A DNA stretch of 64,000 bases from Clostridium sp. UBA701 (GCA_002298125.1 DBMJ01000016.1:395065-459064); one strand, 5' to 3'. Shown: positions 26,468 to 36,822, counted from the stretch's first letter. The notes: generated from the sequence alone by a model not told the origin. A program made the numbers and translations.

Positions 26468-26504
26468 ATGCCAGGCCATCTTACGATGACTTGGCATTTT
26501 TTTT
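26468..26504 (+). terminator. Terminator after the membrane protein gene
   Basis: ATGCCA...TGGCAT stem (26468-26473 with 26492-26497), extended inward by CATC/GATG pairs, followed by eight T. Confidence 0.8.
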
Positions 26505-26543
26505 ATATCCTAAGTAAATCTTATGACCCATAAAAATTAGAGA

Positions 26544-26693
26544 GGAGTTGCCAATGGATATGGTGTAAACTTTTTCGCAACTGCAAGTGATCATTGTCTT
26601 GATCAGGGTGAAGAGGGTGTAGCTGTGACTCTTGAATTTCTCCATTCAAAGGGATATCCACATGTAGGCACATCGAGAACGCAACAGGAGTAG
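26544..26693 (+). pseudogene. CapA-family (poly-gamma-glutamate synthesis) remnant
   Basis: The frame reads GVANGYGVNFFATASDHCLD, then GEEGVAVTLEFLHSKGYPHVGTSR, then TAG. This is the ANNHxLDxGxxG...GIxHVGT block of CapA-type metallophosphatases. Only about 50 residues remain, without start or end. The TAG falls where relatives continue with an acidic stretch, and DDIP still follows it in frame. Confidence 0.6.
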
Positions 26694-26735
26694 GACGATA
26701 TACCATAATTTAAAAATAGCATTAAAAGGGTATTT

Positions 26736-27788
26736 TTACAATTGTAATTCTGTATATAAAAATTTAACACTTTCCGTTAATTTGTTTTTATTTAAAGAAT
26801 AATAACATCTATGATCACCTTTTTCTACAGTAACTATGCCTGACATGACAAGAGAAGTTAAGTGATAAGAAACTGCAGCATTAGAAATTCCAATAGCTTC
26901 AGCCAGCTCAAGTCCATAATAGTCTTTTTCTAGCAGAAGCTTAATTATAGAAAATCTTGTACTATCCGAAATTCCCTTAAAGACGGAAAGGTTTTTTTCT
27001 ATCTCATCTTTCCCATATACAACTTTAACTCCTTCTCTCATAGCAGAACCTATTATAATGTAACAATCATTTGTAGTAATGGCAGAACTAAACATAAAGC
27101 CTGAAAATACACTGGTAGAAACATGTACTTTATTATATTTTTTAAAGTTAATAGAATTATTTGTTAGTTGATTTAAATAGTCAAGTCCCTCTTTAGATAG
27201 CTTGTCTTCTATATATTCATTAAAACTATCCACTTCTGCTTTTCTTAGAACTTCAATTTCCTTATAAACTTCAAGATAATTATGAATGAACTTAATAAAA
27301 TCCTCCATGTAATCTTCTTTATGATTAAGAATGGAATATATCTCCCATTTGAACATAGGGTCTATTTTTTTTGTTCTTATATATTTTAAGAAAGAATAAT
27401 TGCTAGAGGCAATTTCTTCAAGAGTGTAGTTTTCTTGCATTAGTTTTTCTAGTCCCTTACTAATTTTAAGCACTAGCCTTTTTCTCAAATCATCTATTTC
27501 TAAGTTATTAAAAAAATTTAAATAATCCTCTAAGTTTTTGGAGTTCCATATGTCCTCAAATGTAAATATGTCTTTAGTAAAAATATCTTCGCAAAAAAAC
27601 AACTGAAAATCATCAAATTCAACTTTGTTCTCTTTAATAATTGAATCTACTGCTTCTTCAATTTTTTCATTTCTTTTAAAAGAAACTTCACTTAAATCTT
27701 TTTTATCAGCTTCCCGATTATTTATTATAGATAGGCTTAAAAACACATCAACGATTTCCCCTGGATTTTTATTGAACTTAATATCCAT
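26736..27788 (-). CDS. ArsR-like winged-helix regulator with long N-terminal domain
   Basis: 350 residues. The C-terminal ~85 residues form an ArsR-type winged helix: DSTRFSIIKLLLEKDYYGLELAEAIG, then SNAAVSYHLTSLVMSGIV, then a wing with DHRCYYSLN. The first ~260 residues are helical, charged, and not recognised; family relatives in Firmicutes have a similar layout. No metal-binding cysteine motif typical of ArsR/SmtB is visible. It is transcribed away from the large surface protease gene. Related ATAAGTTTTTATTTAAT motifs occur in the intervening 480 bases, near its own start and near 28010, and could be its targets. Confidence 0.75.
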   Translation of the reverse strand: MDIKFNKNPGEIVDVFLSLSIINNREADKKDLSEVSFKRNEKIEEAVDSIIKENKVEFDDFQLFFCEDIFTKDIFTFEDIWNSKNLEDYLNFFNNLEIDDLRKRLVLKISKGLEKLMQENYTLEEIASSNYSFLKYIRTKKIDPMFKWEIYSILNHKEDYMEDFIKFIHNYLEVYKEIEVLRKAEVDSFNEYIEDKLSKEGLDYLNQLTNNSINFKKYNKVHVSTSVFSGFMFSSAITTNDCYIIIGSAMREGVKVVYGKDEIEKNLSVFKGISDSTRFSIIKLLLEKDYYGLELAEAIGISNAAVSYHLTSLVMSGIVTVEKGDHRCYYSLNKNKLTESVKFLYTELQL

Positions 27789-28008
27789 ATATGCCCCCTG
27801 TTAAGATAAGTTTTATTTAATTTAGGATTGAAAAGATACCTAGTTATAGTATTGATGTTTAGTTTTAGCTAAGGAGTTTACTTGTAAAATAATAACCACA
27901 TCATAATATTGATTTGAAAGATTGTCAAGTAATTAAAGCATTTGTTAGATTTTTTAGAATTAAAAAACAAGTTTATTTACTTATTGAATTAATTATGTTA
28001 TTATCATG

Positions 28009-28050
28009 ATATAAGTTTTTATTTAATCTTGCATATGTAAAAACTTATAT
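28009..28050 (+). promoter_or_regulatory. 13-bp inverted repeat between ArsR-like regulator and protease
   Basis: ATATAAGTTTTTA (28009-28021) and TAAAAACTTATAT (28038-28050) are perfect inverted arms around 16 bases. A related half-site, GATAAGTTTTATTTAAT, lies at 27805-27821 just upstream of the regulator's start. The rest of the 27789-28268 gap is AT-rich, with no other feature beyond a 12-codon frame. Confidence 0.6.
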
Positions 28051-28201
28051 AATTATCAAATCATAAAATCTAGCATTATAAATTCATTATTTATTCAAGT
28101 CAGCTTGGGTTCATACAATATAAAACAATGTCTAATGACTCTATTCATAACTTTTTAATATCGTAATAAAATATCAATAATATTAGACGAGGGGGAATTC
28201 A

Positions 28202-28240
28202 ATGATAAGAGCACAAAAAATATCATCACTGTGTAGATAA
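28202..28240 (+). CDS. Possible 12-residue leader peptide
   Basis: GAGGGGG precedes ATG by six bases, and the frame reads MIRAQKISSLCR then TAA. It lies 28 bases before the protease start. It could be a leader peptide or chance. No run of regulatory codons is present. Confidence 0.25.
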   Translation: MIRAQKISSLCR

Positions 28241-28268
28241 GAACTAAAATTAAAAAAGGGGGGTTCAT

Positions 28269-31200
28269 ATGTTAAAACAAAGAAACAAAGTGATATCATT
28301 TCTATTATCATTGCTAATTATTTTTTCTTCATCAAATTTTAAAGTTTTAGCGGCAACTTATACAGCAACAAACACAGACATAGTTGCAAACACGGTGACA
28401 GTTGCTGAGGATAATGAAGAAGTTATAAGTGATAGCCTGCAATCTCATTCGGCAGTAGTTAGCCAAGAGGTTGATCCAAATGAGCTAGTAAGAATAATAG
28501 TTCAAGTTAAAAAGCCTACAGCTTCAGAGTTAACTAACAGTAATAATACCAGCGAAATAGCAAAGGTTAAGGCACAGGTCCTAAAAACTCAAGATACTGT
28601 TAAGGCACAGGTAAAGAAAATAGCAAATACCGAGGCAAGAAATTCATTTAGTTATTTTATAAATGGATTTAGTGCAACGGTTAAAAGAAGTGAAATTGAC
28701 AAAATTAAAGCTATACCAGAGGTTGAGGGAGTTCAGATAGCTAACAGCTATAAGCTTGACATGAGTACTGCAGTTGATATGACTCAAGCTACACAAGTTT
28801 GGGATGAGTTAGATTATAAGGGAGAAGGAACTGTAGTAGCAGTAATTGACAGTGGTATAGATGTTAAGCATAAGGATTTAAAGCTTACAGATATTAAAAA
28901 AGCTAAGATCAAAACTGCAGCTAATTCCTATGGTACTCTAAAGGTACCATATGTATATAATTATGCTGATAAAAACTATGATGTAATTGATAAAAATCCT
29001 GCAACAGATATGCATGGCATGCATGTTGCAGGTATCGTTGCAGCAAATGGTGATGTGAAGGGTGTTGCACCTGAAGCACAGGTTTTAGCAATGAAGGTGT
29101 TTTCAAATAACCCAGATAACCCTTCAGCATTTGCTGATGATATAGTTGCAGCAATTGAAGACTCAGTTACCTTAGGAGCAGATGTTATAAATATGAGCCT
29201 TGGTTCTCCATCAGGCTATGTAGATGCGAATGATTCGGAGCAGGTAGCAATTAAAAAAGCTACTGAAAAGGGAGTAATGGTTGTTGTATCAGGAGGAAAC
29301 TCATATTACTCCACATATCCAGTTAAGAATGCAAATATTCCAGATACAGGATTAATAGGTGCACCTGGCATTGCAATGGAAGCTCTACAAGTAGCATCCT
29401 ATGAAAATACAAAAGTAACAGGAGTTTCATTTGACTATAAGGCAGACAATAATGTAAGCGGCAGAATGCTTTATACAAAAAGTGAAGTGAAACCAGATGA
29501 GGCTTTAAAAGATCCTCAAGGTTATGACCTTGTAGATTTAGGTTCAATTGACAATGATGATTCCAACTCTGCTATTTATGCAAAAGCAAATGGGAAGATA
29601 GCTCTTATACAAAAATTGGATGGAGCAGGTAAGGCATCAACATATGGCCAAAAGAAGCTATATGCACAAAGTGCAGGGGCTATAGGAGTAATATTCTATG
29701 GTGTTGATGATGCACTTGTTAACACAGCACCAAAAGATGGAGTAACTATTCCATGTATATGTATATCAAAATCAAATGCAACAATCCTTAAGGGGTTAAT
29801 TGGCAGCAATTTAAAATTAAGTTTTAATGGTGCTATTATATCAGCGGATAACCCCAATACGGGAAAGATGTCAGACTTCTCCTCCTGGGGTCCAACTCCA
29901 AATTTAGAGTTTAAGCCTGAAATAACAGGAGTTGGTGGCAATATTTGGTCGCTAGCTAATGATAATAAGTACCAATCTATGAGTGGTACATCAATGTCTT
30001 CACCACATGTAGCAGGAGCTGAGGCTTTAATAGTTGGTTCAAAGAAGACACAAAAAATTAGTGTACCAGCTTCAGAGCTTATAAATTTTGAGAAAAATGT
30101 AAGTATGAACACATCAAAGATATTGATGGATACTGCTAATAATGTGCCAATATCTCCAAGAAATCAAGGAGCTGGCTTAATCCAGATAAAGGATGCAATT
30201 AATGACAATGTAACTGTAACCTATAATGGAAAAGCAGCAGCAGCTATTAAGGAAATAGGTAAAGAAAAGACCTTTGAGTTAAATGTAACTAACTATGGAG
30301 ATAAAACAACAACTTATACATTACAAAATGGTGGTATTTTAACTGAAATTAAATCAAACACAGATAAAGAAGGAAATGTTCTTTCAGCCGTTCATGACAT
30401 AAATATTAACGGTGCACAAATGGGCTTTAGTACACCATCAGTTACAGTAGACCCAGGAAAGACTGTAAATATTTCGGTTACAATAACACTTCCAACTGGT
30501 TTTGATACTGAGCAGTTTGTTGAAGGTTATGTTAAGTTTAAGTCAGAAACTGCAGGGGCACCGTCACTTTCAATACCATACCTTGGTTTTTATGGTGATT
30601 GGTCTAAACCTCTAGTAGTAGACAAGCCTCAGTGGGATCCAAACCACGTTGCAGATGGATCACTACTGCTTGGATCAAATTATTTTGGTGATAAGTGGTT
30701 AGGAGTAGCTAGAGGCAGTGATGACGTGGGTTATACTATTCCAGAAAATGTTGCAATATCAACAGTAACAGATGATTATTTAAGACCTGTATATGCATAT
30801 TTAGATATTGTAAGAAATGCAAAGGAAATTAAAACAGAAATAGTAGACAGTAAAGGTAATGTAATTAGAAATCTTGGCGTGGAATATGACGTTAGAAAGA
30901 ATACGACTATGCCTTCAAAGACAACTGGAAAGAGTATTTATTCCAGCAGATGGGATGTAAAAGTTTACAATCCATCAACTCATGCATACGAATATGTTAA
31001 AGATGGACAATACTATTATAGAATTAAAGCAAAAGCTGATATAGAAAATGCTAAAGAACAAGTTATTGAGATGCCTATCAAGGTAGACTCAGTGGCACCA
31101 AAAATAGAAGTAATTTCAGATAATACTATAGATACTTTAGACAATGGATATACATTAAGGTGGAAGGCTAGTGATGAACTTTCAGGACTTTCTAGGGAAG

Positions 31201-33956
31201 TATATGCAAATGGAAGAGATACTGGCGCACCTATGGTTAAGGTTAATGGTACTAGAATATCCAGCTTATTAGGTTCTCCAAGGTTGACCATGGAAGGCGG
31301 TGGTATATTTAGCTTTACTGTTAAAAAGACTGATATGAAAAAAGGCAATAATGTAATAACTGTAGATATCACTGATAATGCAGGAAATAAATCTACTGCT
31401 ACATTTAATCTTTTAGTTAAAAATGGAGCAATTCCAACTAATGCAACAAGAACTACAAACTGTACTGATGGCTATGCATACAAAGATATAGTTGATGGAA
31501 AATATACTGTAAAAGGTGTTATAGGTGACAATGTTGATACACTAACAGTAAATGGAGTTCCAGCAACTCTTGATAAAACTCTAGGAACCTTTAGTGCAGC
31601 TATACCTGTTATTGATGAAGCAGTAAACACTATAACTTTAGTGCCAAAAGACAAGGATGGCAACATTATAACAGATATTTTCAAAGATGGAGTATATAGC
31701 GTAACCTTTGACTCAAAAGCACCAGAGCTTAAAGTTGATGAATCTAATATGCTTCCATGTGATTTAGATGGTATTTCAGAAAAGATTGTAACAAATAAAA
31801 ATACAGTTACAATAAAAGGTACTGTTAATGATAAATTCTTAAGTGATGTAAGAGTTAACAACAATAAAATAGCTACGGCAAATGGTGATTTTACAACTGA
31901 TATAACTGTACCAAATGGACCAAGTGTAATAGATGTTACGGCTACAGATAAAGCAGGAAATATTACATCAAAATCTTACTTTGTAGTTGCAGATATACCA
32001 GATAGTGCACTTTCTTATCAGTTCAATATTCAATCAAATATGATATTAACTGGTAAAGATGTTGAGTTTGTTGATGGTAAATACTATATTCCTGTAGCAT
32101 GTAAGCTAAGCAGAAGTGTAAAAGAAGTTAGAATACAGGATAAGGTTGTTCCTGTAAATGATTTGGTAGCTGGTTCCTATGTCCCAATTGAAAACGGAAT
32201 AGTTAAAATATCAGTTTATATATTAGACAATGATGGAACTGTTGCAGCAAATTACATGTACAAGCTTTATTTTGACTCAACTGCTCCAGAAATAAATTTA
32301 AAATCTTCACATATAGAAAATAAAGACACTAATGATAAGTCAGATTATCTAGTAAAACTTAATCCAGATGGAACCGCAACAGTAAGCGGAACTATCACAG
32401 ATAATGCCTTTGGCTATACCTTCTTTATAAACGGAGAGCAGGCAGCTAGTGCACAATATATTGAAAATGTTGGACCTGACGGAACACTAAGAGAATTCAA
32501 TAAAAATATTCCTTCTAAAGTTGGGGATGTTATTGAATTAAAAGCAGTGGACCTATTTGACAATGTTACTGTAATAACTCTTAGAGTTATAAAAGGAGAC
32601 CAGCTTCCAACTATAACTGTATCAGGTGTTGAGAAGGATAAAGCATATAATACTGTTGTAACCCCAGTAATTAAAGCTGGTGAATTTACGAACTTTACTG
32701 CCACATTAGATGGTCAGGAATACAAGGGAACACCAGTTACAGCAGAGGGAGCACATAAATTAATAGTAAATGCAGATAATTTAGCTGGAAACTATTCATT
32801 TTATGAAATAAACTTTACTATTGATAAGACAGCACCAGTTATAACATTAACAGGAGTTGAAGATGGCAAAGCTTATAACACTAATATAAAACCAGTATTT
32901 AGTGGCAATGAAGGAACAGTTACTGCTACATTAAATGGTAAGGAATATAAAGGCGAAGAAGTTTCTGCTGAAGGTAAATATGAGTTAATCTTAAATGCAG
33001 TAGACTTGGCAGGAAATACTTCAACTAAGAAGTTAAACTTTACTATTGATAAAACAGCACCAGTAATAACAGTATCAGGAGTCGAAGAAGGTAAATCCTA
33101 CAATAATATTGCTAAGGTACAAATTTCTGTTGATAAGGGAAGCTTCACAGCTACATTAGATGGTAAAGAATATAAAGGCGAAGATATTTTATCTGCTGGC
33201 GAGCATATTTTAGTTGTAAATGCAAAGGATGCACTAGGCAATACATCAATTAAGAATGTTAAATTTGTTGTTAAGGCAGTAATAAGCAGTGAGGATAAAT
33301 CTACTGATACAGTAGTAAAGACAATAACAAATACTAATGTGAACAATATTGATGTTTCCTTAACGAACACTTCATTAGTATTTAAGTCAATATTTGAAGC
33401 AATAAGCAAGCTAGAAGATGTAAGCAAAGATAAAAAGGTAAGCTTTACCGTGAATACTAATAATACTACTTTAATTTGGACATTTAAAGTAGATGAAATT
33501 AAGAATTCCAAGAATATTAAGGATATAGATCTATCATTAAATGCTCAAGCGCCAAACAAAGATACTATTGCAAAGATAGATAGTAATTCACAGATTATAT
33601 CCTTCAAGGATAATGGTGTGTTACCAGCACCTGCTGCAATCAAGGTTAAGCTTGACTCCTCAAAACTTGATATGAGCAAGCCAGTATACTTCTACTATTA
33701 TAATCCAACTACAAAGAGTACTGAGCTTATAGCTGGACCACTTACTCCAGATAAGGATGGGTATGTGGAAGTTACAATTAAGCACTGCAGTGATTACTTC
33801 TTCACTAACAATGATAATCAAAAGATTTCTGATGCAGTAGCTAAATTGCCAAAGACAGGTTCTGTAATAGACTTTAACGTAATTCTTTTGATAGGTTCAG
33901 TATTAGTTGCTCTTGGAGCAGTTATGATAATAACTAGAAAAAGAATAAGAGATTAG
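28269..33956 (+). CDS. Cell-wall-anchored S8 family serine protease
   Basis: 1895-residue secreted subtilisin-like protease. Residues 1-29 are a signal peptide, followed by an I9-type propeptide to about 160. The catalytic domain has Asp194 (AVIDSGID), His249 (HGMHVAG) and Ser575 (GTSMSSPHVAG). A PA-like insertion sits between His and Ser (about residues 430-525). Then follow Fn3-like and Ig-like modules. Three ~80-residue repeats (about 1450-1680) share the VSGVE-GKAYN...ATLDGKEYKGE pattern. The C-terminus is LPKTG (1860-1864), a membrane span and a basic tail, a sortase signal. The order matches lactocepin/C5a-peptidase-type proteins. The gene is complete, with GGGGGG upstream and a terminator after. 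Confidence 0.9.
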   Translation: MLKQRNKVISFLLSLLIIFSSSNFKVLAATYTATNTDIVANTVTVAEDNEEVISDSLQSHSAVVSQEVDPNELVRIIVQVKKPTASELTNSNNTSEIAKVKAQVLKTQDTVKAQVKKIANTEARNSFSYFINGFSATVKRSEIDKIKAIPEVEGVQIANSYKLDMSTAVDMTQATQVWDELDYKGEGTVVAVIDSGIDVKHKDLKLTDIKKAKIKTAANSYGTLKVPYVYNYADKNYDVIDKNPATDMHGMHVAGIVAANGDVKGVAPEAQVLAMKVFSNNPDNPSAFADDIVAAIEDSVTLGADVINMSLGSPSGYVDANDSEQVAIKKATEKGVMVVVSGGNSYYSTYPVKNANIPDTGLIGAPGIAMEALQVASYENTKVTGVSFDYKADNNVSGRMLYTKSEVKPDEALKDPQGYDLVDLGSIDNDDSNSAIYAKANGKIALIQKLDGAGKASTYGQKKLYAQSAGAIGVIFYGVDDALVNTAPKDGVTIPCICISKSNATILKGLIGSNLKLSFNGAIISADNPNTGKMSDFSSWGPTPNLEFKPEITGVGGNIWSLANDNKYQSMSGTSMSSPHVAGAEALIVGSKKTQKISVPASELINFEKNVSMNTSKILMDTANNVPISPRNQGAGLIQIKDAINDNVTVTYNGKAAAAIKEIGKEKTFELNVTNYGDKTTTYTLQNGGILTEIKSNTDKEGNVLSAVHDININGAQMGFSTPSVTVDPGKTVNISVTITLPTGFDTEQFVEGYVKFKSETAGAPSLSIPYLGFYGDWSKPLVVDKPQWDPNHVADGSLLLGSNYFGDKWLGVARGSDDVGYTIPENVAISTVTDDYLRPVYAYLDIVRNAKEIKTEIVDSKGNVIRNLGVEYDVRKNTTMPSKTTGKSIYSSRWDVKVYNPSTHAYEYVKDGQYYYRIKAKADIENAKEQVIEMPIKVDSVAPKIEVISDNTIDTLDNGYTLRWKASDELSGLSREVYANGRDTGAPMVKVNGTRISSLLGSPRLTMEGGGIFSFTVKKTDMKKGNNVITVDITDNAGNKSTATFNLLVKNGAIPTNATRTTNCTDGYAYKDIVDGKYTVKGVIGDNVDTLTVNGVPATLDKTLGTFSAAIPVIDEAVNTITLVPKDKDGNIITDIFKDGVYSVTFDSKAPELKVDESNMLPCDLDGISEKIVTNKNTVTIKGTVNDKFLSDVRVNNNKIATANGDFTTDITVPNGPSVIDVTATDKAGNITSKSYFVVADIPDSALSYQFNIQSNMILTGKDVEFVDGKYYIPVACKLSRSVKEVRIQDKVVPVNDLVAGSYVPIENGIVKISVYILDNDGTVAANYMYKLYFDSTAPEINLKSSHIENKDTNDKSDYLVKLNPDGTATVSGTITDNAFGYTFFINGEQAASAQYIENVGPDGTLREFNKNIPSKVGDVIELKAVDLFDNVTVITLRVIKGDQLPTITVSGVEKDKAYNTVVTPVIKAGEFTNFTATLDGQEYKGTPVTAEGAHKLIVNADNLAGNYSFYEINFTIDKTAPVITLTGVEDGKAYNTNIKPVFSGNEGTVTATLNGKEYKGEEVSAEGKYELILNAVDLAGNTSTKKLNFTIDKTAPVITVSGVEEGKSYNNIAKVQISVDKGSFTATLDGKEYKGEDILSAGEHILVVNAKDALGNTSIKNVKFVVKAVISSEDKSTDTVVKTITNTNVNNIDVSLTNTSLVFKSIFEAISKLEDVSKDKKVSFTVNTNNTTLIWTFKVDEIKNSKNIKDIDLSLNAQAPNKDTIAKIDSNSQIISFKDNGVLPAPAAIKVKLDSSKLDMSKPVYFYYYNPTTKSTELIAGPLTPDKDGYVEVTIKHCSDYFFTNNDNQKISDAVAKLPKTGSVIDFNVILLIGSVLVALGAVMIITRKRIRD

Positions 33957-33968
33957 CATTAATTAAAA

Positions 33969-34011
33969 GAGGCTGTATGGAATTGATTTTTAATGAATTC
34001 TATACAGCCTC
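33969..34011 (+). terminator. Terminator after the protease
   Basis: A 16-17 bp near-perfect stem (GAGGCTGTATGGAATT with GAATTCTATACAGCCTC, one G-U) closed by a ten-base loop; ACTTTATT follows. The remaining bases to 34178 hold only an AT-rich promoter-like stretch and the AAGGAGG of the next gene. Confidence 0.75.
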
Positions 34012-34178
34012 ACTTTATTATCTATATATCAAAACTATTGAAAGCACCTAAAGCTGTATTTTTATTATTATACTGCTATGTATAGAAGAATACATAAAAT
34101 AAAAAATCTTTCCTAGGTGTATTGCAAAAACTATAAAAAAAGCTTACCATTGGTCTTATAAATTTTAAGGAGGTCATC

Positions 34179-35433
34179 ATGAAATTCGATGTTTTTCTAG
34201 GGGAGACCCGCCAAAATGTAATTGGTGAGAAAATCATAGAAACTGGACTTGGTAAGACAAGAAAACTTAGTTATGGCAGTTTTGAGATTACAATCACGGA
34301 AAATTCTAATGAGGAAAAATACAGAGTCAATTTTCCTAATGGAATCAAGACTAGAGAAAGAATCTATCTTGAATTTCCAAGAGTTCAGCTTAATGCGGTT
34401 ATACCTTATAACCAAGGACAATTTGTTCCTTTTGATTATGATAAAGAGCTTGATGACCTGCCCTTTGATGGACAATTTGCAAGCTCAAGTGCCTATCTTC
34501 CAGCCATGTTTTTAATAGGAAAAGATGAAGGTCATGCAATAATTGTTGAAGATTATGAAGATGCAGGTTACAACTTGATTCATGATAAAGTTAATAAAAC
34601 AAACGGGTTTAAACTATATCTTCTTCCTTCATTAGGTGAATTTAAAGGTTCAAGAACTTTTAAGATTAAGTATTTTAATCGGACTGCACGATCAATACAG
34701 GGATTATTATCATGACGCTAAACATTTCACTAAGGAGCATTGTCTATTTACCCACGAGAAAAAGCCATTTGAAATGTGTATGTGGGCGGGAGGACCTCAA
34801 TCTTATATCTGTGCTTCACTTGCACTAGATTATGTAAAGAGAAACTTTACCAAGCTCTTTGAACTAGGGATAAATCCTGATTGTTCATACCTTGATGTAT
34901 TTACTTGTAATGAATTAGATGAATGCTTCAACCCTGCTCATCTAATGACAAGAACTAAGTGCAAGGAATATCGCCTTAGCTGCTTTGCTTATTTGAACTC
35001 TAAAGGGATAATGCCAAGCAGTGAAGAAGTAAATTTATGGGCACTTAAAGATTTGGCATTTTGTCACTATGCACCATATGCAAATCAGTTAAGACCTAAT
35101 GTTAACTGTGGTTATCCTATTCCATTTTTCAACAGAATAGCTCATGATTGTGTTATTATTCCTTGGATTTTAGATAATGATAGTGACTTCAAACTAGCTA
35201 AACTTAATGGCGGTATTGGATATTGTCTGCGTGAAGGAGCTTATCCCAATGTGGATGGAAGCTTTGAAACAAACCCTGAGGTAGCTAAGGGAGTTGAACG
35301 TTCAAAAGAACTTGCTCTGCTGCACAAAAAAGTTGCATTAGAGCCAATGACTTCCTTTGAATTTATAGAGGATAACCCACTTCATCAAAGAGCAGTTTTT
35401 GGAGATGGAACAGTGGTGGAAATTGAACTATAA
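34179..35433 (+). pseudogene. DUF5696-type glycosidase-like gene with deletion and frameshift
   Basis: AAGGAGG and ATG 34179 start a 178-residue frame of beta-rich sequence (YLPAMFLIGKDEGHAIIVED). Near 34680 the frame shifts to one reading GLHDQYRDYYHDA, then MWAGGPQSYICASLALDYV, YLDVFTCNELDECFNP and MTRTKC, to TAA 35433. The two parts match the start and the catalytic-barrel end of a large glycoside-hydrolase-like family. The middle is absent, so a deletion occurred together with the frame change. I do not know the substrate. A short independent protein from the second part is unlikely because it lacks a ribosome site. Confidence 0.65.
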
Positions 35434-35464
35434 AAAGTTTTAAAATTAAAGGAGAGATGGTTAC

Positions 35465-36148
35465 ATGATTGAAATTATTGCATTAACGCCTGATGATGCT
35501 AGATGCATTGAAGCTTGTGGAGCAGATAGGGTAGAGCTTATCAGTGCTTTTTCAGAAGGAGGCTTGACTCCAAGTTATGGTATGATAGAAAAGACTGTAA
35601 AGGCAGTTAAAATTCCAGTAAATGTTATGATAAGACCTCATGCAAAATCCTTTGTTTACAGCACAGAAGAAATAGCTATTATGAAAAAGGATATAGCTAT
35701 TACTAAAGAATTGGGGGCCAATGGCGTAGTGTTTGGTGTTCTAGATTGTAACGGAAATTTGCATGAAGAGTATATTAAAGAGTTATTGGAGCTATGTGAA
35801 GGGCTTGATGTCACCTTTCATAAGGCAATAGATGAATTGTCCCATATTGTTGAGGGAGTTAAGGTACTCTCTAAATACCCTGAGATTAAAACCATACTGA
35901 CCTCGGGAGGTAAAGGAAATATTACAGGGAATATTCCGGTAATAGTAGAGATGATAAAAAATGCAGGTCACATAAAAGTCATGGCCGGCGGAGGCTTAGG
36001 CTTTGAGAATATCAAACAAGTTATAGGTGAAGCTGGAGCTTATGAATACCACTTTGGCACTGCAGTAAGATATAATAAATCCATTTTCGGTGATATAGAC
36101 ATGAAGAGTCTTAAGGGACTAGTTGAAAGTATAAAATCATATAAATAA
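35465..36148 (+). CDS. cutC: CutC-family protein
   Basis: 227-residue TIM-barrel protein of the CutC family. The N-terminal GADRVELISAFSEGGLTPSYG, VNVMIRPH, GVVFGVLD, TFHKAIDEL, TILTSGGKG and KVMAGGGL motifs come in the family order. CutC is named for copper homeostasis in E. coli; its biochemical role is unsettled. AAAGGAGAG precedes the ATG, 31 bases after the broken glycosidase gene. The family often neighbours glycosidases, so a sugar-related role is possible. Appears intact. Confidence 0.85.
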   Translation: MIEIIALTPDDARCIEACGADRVELISAFSEGGLTPSYGMIEKTVKAVKIPVNVMIRPHAKSFVYSTEEIAIMKKDIAITKELGANGVVFGVLDCNGNLHEEYIKELLELCEGLDVTFHKAIDELSHIVEGVKVLSKYPEIKTILTSGGKGNITGNIPVIVEMIKNAGHIKVMAGGGLGFENIKQVIGEAGAYEYHFGTAVRYNKSIFGDIDMKSLKGLVESIKSYK

Positions 36149-36151
36149 ATA

Positions 36152-36283
36152 AAAGAGAAAGGAAAGGAACTTTTCCGTATTATTGCATCACTTGTAGGAA
36201 AACATTTTGGTTACAGCTATAATAAGCAGGAGGATGAAAATATGACTGCTTATTTATTGAGAGTGAGAGAACAAAATAAATAG
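36152..36283 (+). pseudogene. Short C-terminal gene fragment, unidentified
   Basis: A frame without start codon reads KEKGKELFRIIASLVGKHFG and then YSYNKQEDENMTAYLLRV, ending at TAG 36281-36283. A TAA stands just before it. The composition suggests a true protein end, but the family is not recognised. A 13-codon frame with its own GGAGG inside it could be translated, without obvious purpose. Confidence 0.3.
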
Positions 36284-36333
36284 CCTATCCCATTATAGCT
36301 ATGATGTTAAAATAACAAAAGGAGTGAATGTGT

Positions 36334-36822
36334 ATGAAAGCAGCTTTTCTAATTATTGATATGCAAAAAGGGTGTCGTGAATTTTGTAAGTGCCAAAGAG
36401 AATTTGATGAGGCAGTGGATTATATAAATGAGGCAGCGAAGCTATTTAGAGAAAATGGGTTGCCAGTTGTTAAAATTCTAGACATTGAAGTAGGTAAAGG
36501 TCCGGGGTCTAAAGAATTTGAATTTGTTGATTCTATTACCACTGATGACGATGACATTATCATTTATAAAGAGTATAATAATGCGTTTTTTAAGACGGAG
36601 CTTAGTGATAAATTGCATGAGCTCGGAGTTGAGTTTGTGGTTATAAGCGGATTTGCAGCTGAGTACTGCGTTCTTTTTTCCTATAATGGCGCTAAAGAGA
36701 TGGGATATGGTGTATCACTGCTTCAAAATGGTATCGCAGGGGTTGAGTATGAAGAGGTTAAAAAAATGCAGCTTTTAAGACCAGTAGTAAGTATTGATGC
36801 TTTGGAATACTTTTTTAAATAG
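36334..36822 (+). CDS. Isochorismatase-family cysteine hydrolase
   Basis: About 162 residues. The family catalytic triad is visible as Asp in FLIIDMQKG (near residue 8), a downstream Lys in the central strand region, and Cys in VISGFAAEYCV (near residue 112). Members hydrolyse nicotinamide, isochorismate or N-carbamoyl compounds; the substrate here is unknown. Two starts are possible: ATG 36328 is only three bases after GGAG, while ATG 36334 has proper spacing, so I chose the latter. Directly followed by a decayed gene. Confidence 0.78.
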   Translation: MKAAFLIIDMQKGCREFCKCQREFDEAVDYINEAAKLFRENGLPVVKILDIEVGKGPGSKEFEFVDSITTDDDDIIIYKEYNNAFFKTELSDKLHELGVEFVVISGFAAEYCVLFSYNGAKEMGYGVSLLQNGIAGVEYEEVKKMQLLRPVVSIDALEYFFK

